This document shows positions 1 to 11,578 of a DNA stretch of 51,000 bases, piece by piece. A program made the position numbers and the translations under genes. The first letter of the stretch is position 1. Each line of letters opens with the position of its first letter. The stretch lies in the NCBI GenBank assembly GCA_903813345.2, contig CAIIXF020000805.1:1-51000 (forward strand). Reading direction: 5' to 3'. The notes beneath the pieces were generated by a model that made no database searches, was not told where the DNA came from, and was given only the letters and a program-made list of their open reading frames with translations. This DNA comes from Owenia fusiformis. Taxonomy: Eukaryota > Annelida > Polychaeta > Sabellida > Oweniidae.

Positions 1-1089
1 CGCTAGCTTCACTCGCTAAGCGGCTACAGAGGTTCTGTAGGTAAGCCTAGGAGCAGGCATTCGGTGGCTACTCTAACTACACTGACTACGATGTTACACA
101 GGGTCTGGATGTAAGCTTACGAGCATGCATTCAGTGGCTACGCTAGCTTCACTGGCTCAGCGGGTACAGAGGGTATAAAGGTAGCCTTAGGAGCATGCAT
201 GCGGTGGTTACGCTAGCTACATTCGCTACGCGCATACACAGGGTCTGGATGTAAGCCTAGGAACATGCATTCAGTGTCTACGCTAGCTACACTGACAACG
301 CTGCTACATAGGTACTGGAGGTAAGCCTAGGAGCAGGAATGCAGTGGCGACTACATGCAAGTATACACTGGATTTGCAGAGGGTCTTGATGTAAGCCTAA
401 GAGCATGCATTTTAGTGGCTACGCCACTACAAAGGGTATAGAGGTAACCTAAGAGCATGCATGCGGTGGCTACGCTATTTACACTAGCAACGCGGCTACA
501 GAGGTTCTTGAGGTAAGCCTAGGAGCATGCATTCAGTGGCTACGCTAGCTACAATGGCCACACGACTACAGAGGGTATAGAAGTAACCTTAGGTGAATGC
601 ATGCTGTGCCTACGCTAGCTACACTCACTACGCGATTACGGAGGGTATAGAACCTTTCGAGGCAGCATGTGGTGGCTACGCTAGCTAAACTGGCTACGCA
701 ACTACAGAGTGTATAGAGGTAACATAATGAGTATGCATGCGGTGGCTACGCTAGCTACACTCGCTACGCGACTACTGAGGGTATAAAAGTAACCTTTGGA
801 GGATGCATGCAGTGGCTACGCTAGCTACACTGTCTACGCCGCTTCAAAGGGTCTGGAAGTAAACTTAGGAGCATGCATTCATTGGCTTCGCTAGCTACAC
901 TCGCTACGCGGTTACAGAGGTTCTTAAGGTAAGCCTAGGAGCAGGCATAGACAGGGTCTGGATGTAAGTTAGGAGCATGCATTCAGTGGCTACGCTAGCT
1001 ACACTGGCTACGCCACTACAGAGGGTATACAGGTAACTAAGGAGCATGCATGCGGTTACTACGCTAGCTACACTGGCTACGCGGCTACA

Positions 1090-1785
1090 GAGGTTCTTGA
1101 GGTAAGCCTAGGAGCAGGCGTTCGGAGGCTACTCTAGCTACTAGATTACGCTGCTACACAGGGTCTAGATGTAAGCCTAGGAGCATGAATTCAGTTGCTA
1201 TGGTAGCTACTCTGACTAGGCTGCTACACAGGGTCTGGATGTAAGCCTAGGAGCATTCATTCACTAGCTACGCTAGCTACACTGGCTACGCCACTACAGA
1301 GGGTATACAGGTAAACTAAGAGCATGCATGCGGTGACTACGCTAGCTACACTCGCTACGCGGTTACAGAGGTTCTTGAGGTCGTTTGGAGGCTACTCTAG
1401 CTACTAGATTTCGCTGCTACACAGGGTCTAGATGTAAGCCTAGGTGCATGCATTCGGTGGCTACTCTAGCTACATTGACTACGATGCCACACAGGGTCTG
1501 GATGTAAGCTTATGAGCATTCATTCAGTGGCTACGCTAGCTTCACTGGCTACGCGGGTACAGAGGGTAAAGAGGTAACCTAAGGAGCATGCATGAGGTGG
1601 CTACGCTAGGTACACTCGCTACGCGACTACAGAGGTTCTTGAGGTAAACCTAGGAGCAGGCGTTCGGAGGCTACACTAGCTACTAGACTACGCTGCTACA
1701 CAGGGTCTAGATGTAAGCCTAGGATGGTAACCTAATGAGTATGCTCTGACTACGCTACTACACAGGGTCTGGATGTAAGCCTAGG
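1090..1785. repeat. Satellite block duplicated with an 813-bp shift (copy 1)
   Basis: This block of about 700 bp recurs almost unchanged at 1903-2598. Both copies carry the same private variants: an EcoRI-type GAATTC monomer at 1187 and 2000, a monomer lacking its middle, and the odd junction CCTAGGATGGTAACC. Shared private variants show a recent block duplication rather than independent monomer evolution. The shift is not a multiple of 70, so it passes through truncated monomers. Confidence 0.85.
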
Positions 1786-1902
1786 AGCATGCATTCAGTG
1801 GCTACGCTAGCTACATTGGCTATACCACTACGGAGGGTATAGAGGTAACCTAAGGAGCATGCATGCGGTGGCTACGCTAGCTACACTGACTACGCTGCTA
1901 CA

Positions 1903-2598
1903 GAGGTTCTTGAGGTAAGCCTAGGAGCAGGCGTTCTGAGGCTACTCTAGCTACTAGATTACGCTGCTACACAGGGTCTAGATGTAAGCCTAGGAGCATG
2001 AATTCAGTTGCTATGGTAGCTACTCTGACTAGGCTGCTACACAGGGTCTGGATGTAAGCCTAGGAGCATTCATTCACTAGCTACGCTAGATACACTGGCT
2101 ACGCCACTACAGAGGGTATACAGGTAAACTAAGAGCATGCATGCGGTGACTACGCTAGCTACACTCGCTACGCGGTTACAGAGGTTCTTGAGGTCGTTTG
2201 GAGGCTACTCTAGCTACTAGATTTCGCTGCTACACAGGGTCTAGATGTAAGCCTAGGTGCATGCATTCGGTGGCTACTCTAGCTACATTGACTACGATGC
2301 CACACAGGGTCTGGATGTAAGCTTATGAGCATTCATTCAGTGGCTACGCTAGCTTCACTGGCTACGCGGGTACAGAGGGTAAAGAGGTAACCTAAGGAGC
2401 ATGCATGAGGTGGCTACGCTAGGTACACTCGCTACGCGGCTACAGAGGTTCTTGAGGTAAACCTAGGAGCAGGCGTTCGGAGGCTACACTAGCTACTAGA
2501 CTACGCTGCTACACAGGGTCTAGATGTAAGCCTAGGATGGTAACCTAATGAGTATGCTCTGACTACGCTACTACACAGGGTCTGGATGTAAGCCTAGG
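1903..2598. repeat. Satellite block duplicated with an 813-bp shift (copy 2)
   Basis: This is the second copy of the block at 1090-1785, with the same aberrant monomers in the same order. Confidence 0.85.
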
Positions 2599-5500
2599 TT
2601 CATGCATTCAGTGGCTACGCTAGCTACACTGACTACGCTGCTATGGTGGTACACAGGGTCTGGATGTAAGCCTAGGTTCATGCATTCAGTGGCTACGCTA
2701 GCTACACTTGCTATGCGGCTATAGAGGGTATAGAGGTAACCTTAGGAGAATGCATGCGGTGGCTACGCTAGCTACACTCGCTACGCAGCTACATAGGTTC
2801 TGGAGGTAAGTCTAGGAGCATGCATGCGGTGGCTACGCTAGCTTCACTCGCTTAGCGGCTACAGGGGTTCTATAGGTAAGCCTAGGAGCAGGCATTCGGT
2901 GGCTACTCTAGCTACAATGACTACGCTGCTACACAGGATCTGTGCTACACAGGGTCTGGATGTACGCCTAGGAGCATACATTCAGTGGCTACGCTAGCTA
3001 CATTGACTATACCACTACAGAGGGTATAGAGGTAACCTAATGAGAATGCATGCGGTGGCTACGCTAGCTACACTGACTACGCTGCTAAACAGGGTCTGGA
3101 TGTAAGCTTATAAGCATGCATTCAGTGGCCACGCTAGCTTCACTGACTACGCAGCTACACATTGTCTGGATGTAAGCCTAGGAGCATGCATTCAGTTGCT
3201 ACGCTAGCTACACTAGCTACGCGGCGTAAAAGGGTCTGGATGTAAGCCTAGGAGCATGCATTAAGTGGATACGCTAACTACACTGACTACGCTGCTACGG
3301 TGGTACACAGGGTCTGGATGTAAGCCTAGGTTCATGCATTCAGTGGCTACGCTAGCTACACTTGCTATGCGGCTATAGAGGGTATAGAGGTAACCTTAAG
3401 TGAATGCATGCTGTGCCTACGCTAGCTACACTCGCTACGCGACTACAGAGGGTATAGAACCTTTGGAGGCAGCATATGGTGGCTACGCTAGCTACACTGG
3501 CTACGCCACTACAGAATGTATAGAGGTAACCTAATGAGTATGCATGCGTTGGCGACGCTAGCTAAACTGGCTACGCGGCTACAGAAGTTCAGTGGCTAGC
3601 TACACTGACTACGCTGCTACACAGGGTCTGGTTGTAAGCCTAGGAGCATGCATTAAGTGGCTCAGCAACTACTTGGGTATAGAGGTAACCTAAGGAGCAT
3701 GAATGCGGTGGCTACGCTAGCTTCACACGCTTAGCGGCTACAGAGGTTCTGTAGGTAAGCCTAGGAGCAGGCATTCGGTGGCTACCCAGCTACACCGACT
3801 ACGATACTACACAGGGTCTGGATGTTAGCTTATAAGCATGCATTCAGTGGCAACGCTAGCTTCACTGACTACGCAGCTACACAGGGTCTGGATGTAAGCC
3901 TAGGAGCATGCATTCAGTTGCTACGGTAGCTACTCTGACTACGCTGCTACACAGGGTCTGGATGTAAGCCTAGGAGCATGCATTAAGTGGCTACGCTAGC
4001 TATACTGGCTACGCCACTACGGGTAAAAAACTAACCCTAGGAGCAGGAATGCAGTGGCGACTACATGCAAGTATACACTGGATTTGCAGAGGGTCTTGAT
4101 GTAAGCCTAAGAGCATGCATTTTAGCCTTAAAACGGAGGTATACGGATAAACTAAGGAGCATGCATGCGGTGTCTACGCTAGCTATACTCCCTATGCGGC
4201 TACATAGGTTCTGGAGGTAAGCCTAGGAGCATGCATTTAGTGGCTAAGCAACTACTTGGGTATAGAGGTAACCTAAGGAGCATGCATGCGGTGGCTACGC
4301 TAGCTACACTAGCTACGCAGCTAAACAGGGTCTGGATGTAAGCCTAGGAGCATGCATCTGTGGCTAGCTAGCTAAACTGGCTACGCGACTACAGAGGGTA
4401 TAGAACCTTTGGAGGCAGCATGTGGTGGCTACGCTAGCTACACTGGCTACGCCACTACAGAATGTATAGAGGTAACCTAATGAGTATGCATGCGGTGGCT
4501 ACGCTAGCTACTGTCGCTACGCGACTACTGAGGGTATGGAAGTAACCTTTGGAGCATGCATGCAGTGGCTACGCTAGCTACAGTGTCTACGCCGTCTTAC
4601 TTCCAAACAAAGGGTTTGGAAGTAAGCTTAGGAGCATGCATTCATTGGCTACGCAAGCTACACTGGCTACGCCACTACAGAGGGTATACAGGTAAACTAA
4701 GGAGCATGCATGCGCTGACTACGCTAGCTAAACTACACTCGCTACGCTGCTACAGAGGTTCTTGAGGTAAGCCTAGGAGCAGGCGTTCGGAGGCTACTCT
4801 AGCAACTAGACCTCGCTGCTACACAGGGTCTAGATGTAAGCCTAGGAGCATGCATTCAGTTGCTACGGTAGCTACTCTGACTACGCTGCCACAAAGGGTC
4901 TGGAAGTAAGCTTAGAAGCATGCATTCGGTGGCTACGCTACCTACACTGACTACGCTGCTACACAGGGTCTTGATGAAAGCCCAGGAGCATGCATTCGGT
5001 GGCTACGCTAGCTACACCGACTACGCTGCTACACAGGGTCTGGATGTAAGCCTAGGAGCAGGCATTCAGTTGCTACGGTAGCTACTCTGACTACGCTGCT
5101 ACACAGGGTCTGGATGTAAGCCTAGGAGCATGCATTCAGTGGCTACGCTAGCTACAATGACAACGCTGCTACATATAGGTTCTGGAGGTAAGCCTAGGAG
5201 CATGCATTCAGTAGCTACGCTAGGTACACTGGCTACACCACTACAGAGGGTATAGAGGTAACCTGAGGAGCATGCATGCGATGGCTACGCTAGCTACACT
5301 CGCTACGTGCATACACAGGGTCTAGATGTAAGCCTAGGAGCATGAATTCGGTGGTTACGCTAGCTAAACTGACTACGCTGCTACACAGGGTCTGGATGTA
5401 ATCCTAGGAGCATGCATTCAGTGGCTACACTAGCTACATTGGATATACCACGACGGAGGGTATAGAGGTAACCTAAGGACCATGCATGCGGTGGCTACGC

Positions 5501-7036
5501 TAGCTACACTAGCTACGCAGCTAATCAGGGTCTGGATGTAAGCCTAGGAGCATGCATTCAATGGCTAGCTACACTGACTACGCTGCTACACAGGGTCTGG
5601 ATGTAAGCCTAGGAGCATGCATTCAGTGGCTACGCTAGCTACACTGACTACGCTGCTAAACAGGGTCTGGATGTAAGCCTAGGAGCATGCATTAAGTGGC
5701 TACGCTAGCTTTACTGGCTACGCCACTACGGGGGGTATACGGTTAAACTAAGGAGCATGCATGCACTGTCTACGCTAGCTATACCCGCTACGAGGCTACA
5801 TAGGTTCTGGAGGTAAGCCTAGGAGCATGCATTAAGTGGCTCAGCAACTACTTGGGTATAGAGGTAACCTAAGGAGCATGAATGCGGTGGCTACGCTAGC
5901 TTCACTCGCTTAGCGGCTACAGAGGTTCTGTAGGTAATCCTAGGAGCAGGCATTCGATGGCTTCTCTAGCTACACTGACTACGATGCTACACAGGGTCTG
6001 GATGTAAGCTTATGAGCATGCATTCAGTGGCTACGCTAGCTACATTGGCTATACCACTACAGAGGGTATTGAGGTAACCTAAGGAGCATGCATGCGGTGG
6101 CTACGCTATTTACACTAGCAATGCGGCTACAGAGGTTCTTGAGGTAAGCCTAGGAGCATGTATTCAGTGGCTACGCTACCTACACTGACTACGCTGCTAT
6201 GGTAGTACACAGGGTCTGGATGTAAGCCTAGGTTCATGCATTCAGTGGCTACGCTAGCTACACTTGCTATGCAGCTATAGAGGGTATAGAGGTAACCTTA
6301 GGAGAATGCATGCGGTGGCTACGCTAGCTACACTCGCTACGCAGCTACATAGGTTCTGGAGGTAAGTCTAGGAGCATGCATGCGGTGGCTACGCTAGCTT
6401 CACTCGCTTAGCGGCTACAGAGGTTCTGTAGGTAATCCTAGGAGCAGGCATTCGATGGCTTCTCTAGCTACACCGACTACGATGCTACACAGGGTCTGGA
6501 TGTAAGCTTATGAGCATGCATTCAGTGGCTACGCTAGCTACATTGTCTATACCACTACAGAGGGTATTGAGGTAACCTAAGGAGCATGCATGCGGTGGCT
6601 ACGCTAGCTACACTAGCTACGCGGCTTAAAAGGGTCTGGATGTAAGCCTAGGAGCATGCATTCAGTGGCTACGCTAGCTACACTGACTTACGCTGCTATG
6701 GTGGTACACAGGGTCTGGATGTAAGCCTAGGTACATGCATTCAGTGGCTACGCTAGCTACAATTGCTATGCAGCTATAGAGGGTACAGAGGTAACCTTAG
6801 GAGCATGCATGCGGTGGCTACGCTAGCTCCACTCGCTTAGCGGCTACAGGGGTTCTATAGGTAAGCCTAGGAGCAGGCATTCGGTGGCTACTCTAGCTAC
6901 AATGACTACGCTGCTACACAGGATCTGTGCTACACAGGGTCTGGATGTACGCCCAGGAGCATACATTCAGTGGCTACGCTAGCTACATTGACTATACCAC
7001 TACAGAGGGTATAGAGGTAACCTTAGGAGAATGCAT

Positions 7037-7388
7037 TCGGTGGCTACTCTAACTACACTGACTACGATGTTACACAGGGTCTGGATGTAAGCTTACGAGC
7101 ATGCATTTAGTGGCTACGCTAGCTTCACTGGCTCAGCGGGTACAGAGGGTATAAAGGTAACCTTAGGAGCATGCATGCGGTGGTTACGCTAGCTACATTC
7201 GCTACGCGCATACACGGGGTCTGGATGTAAGCCTAGGAACATGCATTCAGTGGCTACGCTAGCTACACTGACAACGCTGCTACATAGGTACTGGAGGTAA
7301 GCCTAGGAGCAGGCATGCAGTGGCGACTACATGCAAGTATACACTGGATATGCAGAGGGTCTTGATGTAAGCCTAAGAGCATGTATTT
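7037..7388. repeat. Terminal satellite block, near-identical to 61-412
   Basis: About 350 bp at the array edge repeats 61-412 with a 6976-bp shift. It includes an irregular monomer with GACTACATGCAAGTATACAC. That monomer also occurs near 4057, so it marks block-level amplification. The array ends just after this irregular monomer. Confidence 0.85.
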
Positions 7389-7389
7389 T

Positions 7390-8088
7390 TTTGGAAATAA
7401 TTTGATTCTTTGTCAGTTAAAATCTAATTAAGAGCTCATTGAATCTGATTGTTTCATTTCTTTTAATTCCTCAATGCTGAATGTTTGCAGAGTTAAAGTT
7501 AAACTTATGTTGATCGTATTTGTTAATTGATATATGGACATTTCAGTTTTTTTTTATTATGATTTCACACATAGTGGATTATTATCATATTATTATATTA
7601 TTAGTGGATTATTAATCTAACATGAGACTTTGGTGTTGTTTTGTTTGAAGCATTACACAACACTGAACATATGCTGAGCTTATATTGAATTCAGTTCTTT
7701 CAATATAATCCTAAACATTGTTTTATTTTTTGTTCTGAGTCAGTTGTTGAGGCTTTTCGTTGAACTGTGCATTGCATACACATGGATATTTAGTAAGCTT
7801 AGTACATGTGTACTCATTATTACTTTCCATGACCTTTTGATTTCCTGTATATGTATAACCTGACAGTAAGATGCTCATTTACTGTATCTCAGAATTTCCT
7901 TCTTCTCAGCTTAAATTTCCATAAATTCACATAGTATATGTTTAATAGTCATTTTTGCGTTATATGTAATTTTGCAGAGGTACCATTTACACCAAGTTAT
8001 AATGAGTATTAACGCATAACTGTAATTTTTTCATGCCAGTGCAGAGCAATTGCCAGTAAACTCACTGTTTACAGAATGAATTTTTTGA
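7390..8088. other. AT-rich spacer, probably holding the LINE 5' untranslated region
   Basis: This is non-repetitive AT-rich sequence between the satellite edge and the open reading frame of the LINE. I see no long frame. The LINE 5' end must lie here or at the satellite junction, but I could not find a target-site duplication to place it. A 28-codon frame from ATG 8076 overlaps the start of the long frame in another phase. Confidence 0.4.
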
Positions 8089-8097
8089 TGTCGTCTG

Positions 8098-11000
8098 GTG
8101 TGCCTCTCCCCTCCTGCTGCCTGTCTGTTCATATGGTTTTATGGATCTTTGATCCTGGCTAATGTGTTACTTAATGTGCCAGGGTTGTGGAATGAGTTAC
8201 CTTTTCACAATGCATTAATTGAAGACATCTCAGTTTATGATCAGTGCAATAATTTTGTATTTAATGCTCGTGATTTAAATAGAATAGAAAATGATAATGA
8301 TGACCTCAATCAATTAAATGTACAACTAGATAACAATATGACCTCTTGTAGATACCATGAATCATTAAATGACATTAACACTCAATTAAACAAATCTATG
8401 AGCTCTTTCAGTGTTTTACATTTCAATGCTAGAAGTCTAAATTCCAATAAATTAAATATTTTTAGCTTAATGGCGCAGTTTGAGAAAGACTTCTCAGTTA
8501 TTGGAATTTCAGAAACATGGCTGAATGACAACATTGCTCCTTTATGTAATCATTATAAATATAATTCATTTTTTGATCACAGAGATAATCGTGGTGGGGG
8601 TGCAGGCTTATACATACGTAAAGACATTGAGTGCAAGGACAGACCGGACCTACAACTCGATCACAATGAATGTAATTCTGTCACAGTTGAAATTGTTAAC
8701 TCAAATTCAAGGAACATCATCATTTCTTGCATTTATAAACCCCCAGATATTAATATTAATGCTTTTAATAGAAGGTTTGAACCATTACTTCGAAAAATTA
8801 CTTCCGAAAACAAACTTGTCTATATTATGGGTGATATGAATATTGATTTACTTAAGGTTGAACAAAATAATTCTTCCAATGACTACATAAACATGCTATT
8901 CTCTCATAATTTACTCCCTCTTATATACAAACCCACTCGAATTACATCTCATACAGCCACTTTAATAGATAACATTTATACAAATGTACCAAATGTAGCC
9001 TTAGCAGGTATGATAGTTGACTCTACAACTGATCATTTACCTATTTTTGCTATTGCCGAACAGATAGTGAAATCTCAGCAAGATAAGGAAATAAAATTTA
9101 GACAGATTAATGAAAAAACAATTGCTAATTTTAAAAATCAGCTAAGTGACATTAACTGGGGTGACGTATATGATTGTGATAACCCAAATACTGCATACTC
9201 CTTGTTTTCAAGTAAAATGTCATCAGTTTATGAAAAATCATTTCCAGTTAGGACAAAAAAGATCAAACATTTTCAAAATAATGAAAAACCATGGCTTTCT
9301 AGTGGTATTTTAACGTCTTGTAAAAATAAAAATAAACTTTACACAATTTATTTGAAAAACCCTACGCCGGAAAATAATACTTCATATAAAAATTACAAAA
9401 ACCGCCTGAAACATATTATAAGAATAGCAGAAAAAAGATTTTATCAAGCCAGATTTTCTGAGGCATCTTCTAACATCAAAAATACTTGGAAAATACTTAA
9501 TGAAATTATGCAAAGAAAGAAAAAAAATTATAAGCCTTTTCCAAATAGATTTTTTGATAGGAATCAGTCTTTTTCAGGTAAAAAAGATATAGCAAATGGG
9601 TTCAATGATTTTTTTGCAAATATTGGAAAAAACTCTTCTGATGCTATAGGTCACTCTGATAAAACTTATGATGAATTTTTAAATAAGATACCTAAGGTTG
9701 TTAACTCTATTTTTCTTAATCCTGTTGATAATGAAGAAGTTACTAAGTTGCTACTTAATCTAAAAGACTCTGCTGCAGGTCCTGATGATTTCAAGCCAAA
9801 AATTATTAAACTACATAGTGACCTAGTTTCTCAACCATTGACTCATCTTATTAATCTATCTTTCACTCATGGAATTTTCCCAGAATACTTAAAATTTGCC
9901 AAGGTACTACCTATCCATAAGAAAGACAGAATGGACACTTTTACTCATTATAGACCAATTTCTCTTTTATCTGTTTTTTCGAAACTTTATGAAAAATGTA
10001 TGGCCACAAGAATTGTTGATTTTTTGGAAAGACAGAACATCCTGTATGCTCACCAATACGGCTTCAAAAAAGACAACTCCACATTCATGGCAATCTTGAA
10101 ATTTGTCGAAACTGTGCGCAGGGCAATTGAAGAAAAATCATACTGTATTGGAATCATGTGTGATCTTTCCAAAGCGTTCGATACATTAAATCATGACATT
10201 TTGTTACAAAAGTTAGATCACTATGGTATTCGGGGAACTGCCTCCGATTGGTTCAAAAGTTATCTTTCAAATAGGTCACAAGTTGTTGATATTGAGGGTA
10301 CTCTCTCCAATACTGCTAATTTGTCTTTTGGTGTGCCACAGGGAACTATATTAGGTCCCCTCCTCTTTATTATCTATATTAATGACATCTACAAATCCTC
10401 TGACGTTGCTGAAATGTTTTTATATGCTGATGACACTAACATGTTATTTTCTGGTAAGGATCTTGAACAACTTAACTTGACCATAAATCATGAGCTTTCT
10501 ACTATAAGTGAATGGTTCAAATGCAACAAGCTTTCTTTAAATCCTGCTAAAACTAACTATCTTGTTTTTAAATCACCTCAAAAAGTTATTGATTATGACA
10601 AAATCCAAATATCCATGAACAATACTGTCATACGTAGGACTGAAGTAATTAATTTCCTAGGGGTGCTTATCGATGAACATCTTTCCTGGAAGCCTCACAT
10701 AAGACATGTTGAAACAAAAATATCAAAGACTTTGGCAGTACTCCATAGAGTCAAACAAAACTTAGATTACAAAGCACTAAAAACGATATACTACTCTCTT
10801 ATTTATTCTTACATCAATTACAATATTATAATCTGGGGGAATGTTCCACCTTCATACCTACTTAAAATCCATAGATTACAAAAACAATTCATAAGAATAC
10901 TTTTTAATAACTGTAAGCCTAGAGATAATACAGCCCCTTATTTTAAAGAGGCCAGCATACTAAACATCTTCCAAATTGTTGAACTTAACACTGCTCTCTA

Positions 11001-11259
11001 TGTATTTAAATGTGTTAAAGGCATCAATAAAACTTATGAGAGACAATTTAATAACTACTTCACCCCAAATAGAGAAATTCATGAACACCTGACAAGACAG
11101 CAATTAAAACTGAGACCTTCGAAATTTAGAACTAATATTGGACAATTTTCTATCAGTAAACAGGGACCTGATTCCTGGAATAATCTCACAGATGACCTGC
11201 AACACATTAACTCTCCTTCTAAATTTAAAAGTAAATTGAAATTAAAATTGTTGTCATGA
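8098..11259 (+). CDS. LINE ORF2: EEP endonuclease and reverse transcriptase
   Basis: This encodes the protein that nicks target DNA and copies the element RNA by target-primed reverse transcription. Residues about 105-320 form an EEP (APE-like) endonuclease with HFNARSL, SETWLND, GGGAGLYIR, CIYKPP, GDMNIDLL and a TDHLPIF ending that supplies the Asp-His pair. Residues about 590-860 form the reverse transcriptase with DLSKAFDT, GVPQGTILGPLLF and the catalytic YADD. A C-terminal region of about 190 residues resembles that of CR1/Jockey-type LINEs. The frame has no stops or frameshifts, which suggests recent activity. The true start is unclear: the frame opens at 8089, GTG 8098 is the first alternative start, and the first in-frame ATG is at 8338 (residue 81), still before the endonuclease motifs. 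Confidence 0.93.
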   Translation: MCLSPPAACLFIWFYGSLILANVLLNVPGLWNELPFHNALIEDISVYDQCNNFVFNARDLNRIENDNDDLNQLNVQLDNNMTSCRYHESLNDINTQLNKSMSSFSVLHFNARSLNSNKLNIFSLMAQFEKDFSVIGISETWLNDNIAPLCNHYKYNSFFDHRDNRGGGAGLYIRKDIECKDRPDLQLDHNECNSVTVEIVNSNSRNIIISCIYKPPDININAFNRRFEPLLRKITSENKLVYIMGDMNIDLLKVEQNNSSNDYINMLFSHNLLPLIYKPTRITSHTATLIDNIYTNVPNVALAGMIVDSTTDHLPIFAIAEQIVKSQQDKEIKFRQINEKTIANFKNQLSDINWGDVYDCDNPNTAYSLFSSKMSSVYEKSFPVRTKKIKHFQNNEKPWLSSGILTSCKNKNKLYTIYLKNPTPENNTSYKNYKNRLKHIIRIAEKRFYQARFSEASSNIKNTWKILNEIMQRKKKNYKPFPNRFFDRNQSFSGKKDIANGFNDFFANIGKNSSDAIGHSDKTYDEFLNKIPKVVNSIFLNPVDNEEVTKLLLNLKDSAAGPDDFKPKIIKLHSDLVSQPLTHLINLSFTHGIFPEYLKFAKVLPIHKKDRMDTFTHYRPISLLSVFSKLYEKCMATRIVDFLERQNILYAHQYGFKKDNSTFMAILKFVETVRRAIEEKSYCIGIMCDLSKAFDTLNHDILLQKLDHYGIRGTASDWFKSYLSNRSQVVDIEGTLSNTANLSFGVPQGTILGPLLFIIYINDIYKSSDVAEMFLYADDTNMLFSGKDLEQLNLTINHELSTISEWFKCNKLSLNPAKTNYLVFKSPQKVIDYDKIQISMNNTVIRRTEVINFLGVLIDEHLSWKPHIRHVETKISKTLAVLHRVKQNLDYKALKTIYYSLIYSYINYNIIIWGNVPPSYLLKIHRLQKQFIRILFNNCKPRDNTAPYFKEASILNIFQIVELNTALYVFKCVKGINKTYERQFNNYFTPNREIHEHLTRQQLKLRPSKFRTNIGQFSISKQGPDSWNNLTDDLQHINSPSKFKSKLKLKLLS

Positions 11260-11578
11260 AGTATATGTTCAATCCAATACACTATTATTTTGACCATTCA
11301 GCAATATATTTTAGTGTGAAATTATATACTGTTTCTTGCAATTTTCAAGTATCTAATCTAGGTACATCACCTTTCATTCTGGCACAAAGCAAAATTTTAT
11401 TTTACATATCCTTACCATATGAGCGAACAGGCCTCGGAGAGGGGGTAGGTACAGGCGATTTGATCAATTCATTTTGTAATTTCCTACTTTGTGGATAATA
11501 TCCCCAATAGGGGGTCTTCCACTTCATGTAATTGTAATATTATACAATATAAGGAAATAAATAAAAAAATAATAAAAA
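11260..11578 (+). other. LINE 3' UTR and A-rich tail
   Basis: Non-coding sequence follows the TGA stop and ends in GGAAATAAATAAAAAAATAATAAAA. Simple A-rich tails like this are usual at LINE 3' ends. The short plus-strand frame at 11256-11498 lies within it and has no recognisable domain. Confidence 0.65.

Larger units (their letters stand above)
1..7389. repeat. 70-bp tandem satellite array, about 100 copies
   Basis: The stretch is made of roughly 70-bp monomers in one orientation. Typical landmarks are GGAGCATGCATTCAGTGGC, TACGCTAGCTACAC and GTAAGCCTAGG. Three monomer classes differ in the last third: GGGTCTGGATGTAAGC, GGGTATAGAGGTAACC and AGGTTCTTGAGGTAAGC. They often follow in that order, giving an irregular trimer of about 210 bp. 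Several monomers are truncated or rearranged. The array runs off the left edge and stops abruptly near 7389 in AT-rich sequence. I see no gene in it; short open frames here are translations of the repeat. Confidence 0.95.
7390..11578 (+). mobile_element. Non-LTR retrotransposon (LINE), CR1/L2/Jockey-like
   Basis: A complete endonuclease plus reverse transcriptase frame is followed by about 300 bp of 3' UTR and a short A-rich tail of AATAAA-type repeats near 11560-11578. The right edge is fairly clear from the tail. The left edge is uncertain and is set at the satellite boundary for convenience. Clade assignment (CR1/L2/Jockey group rather than RTE or R2) rests on domain order and motif style and needs a tree. 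Confidence 0.75.

Noticed and set aside
4556-4765. Open frame inside the satellite
   Set aside because: It is a translation of 70-bp monomers; the period is not a multiple of three, so no repeat-encoded protein is implied.
1-7389. CRISPR-like look of regular repeats
   Set aside because: There are no unique spacers; the whole unit repeats, the period is that of a eukaryotic satellite, and no cas genes exist nearby.
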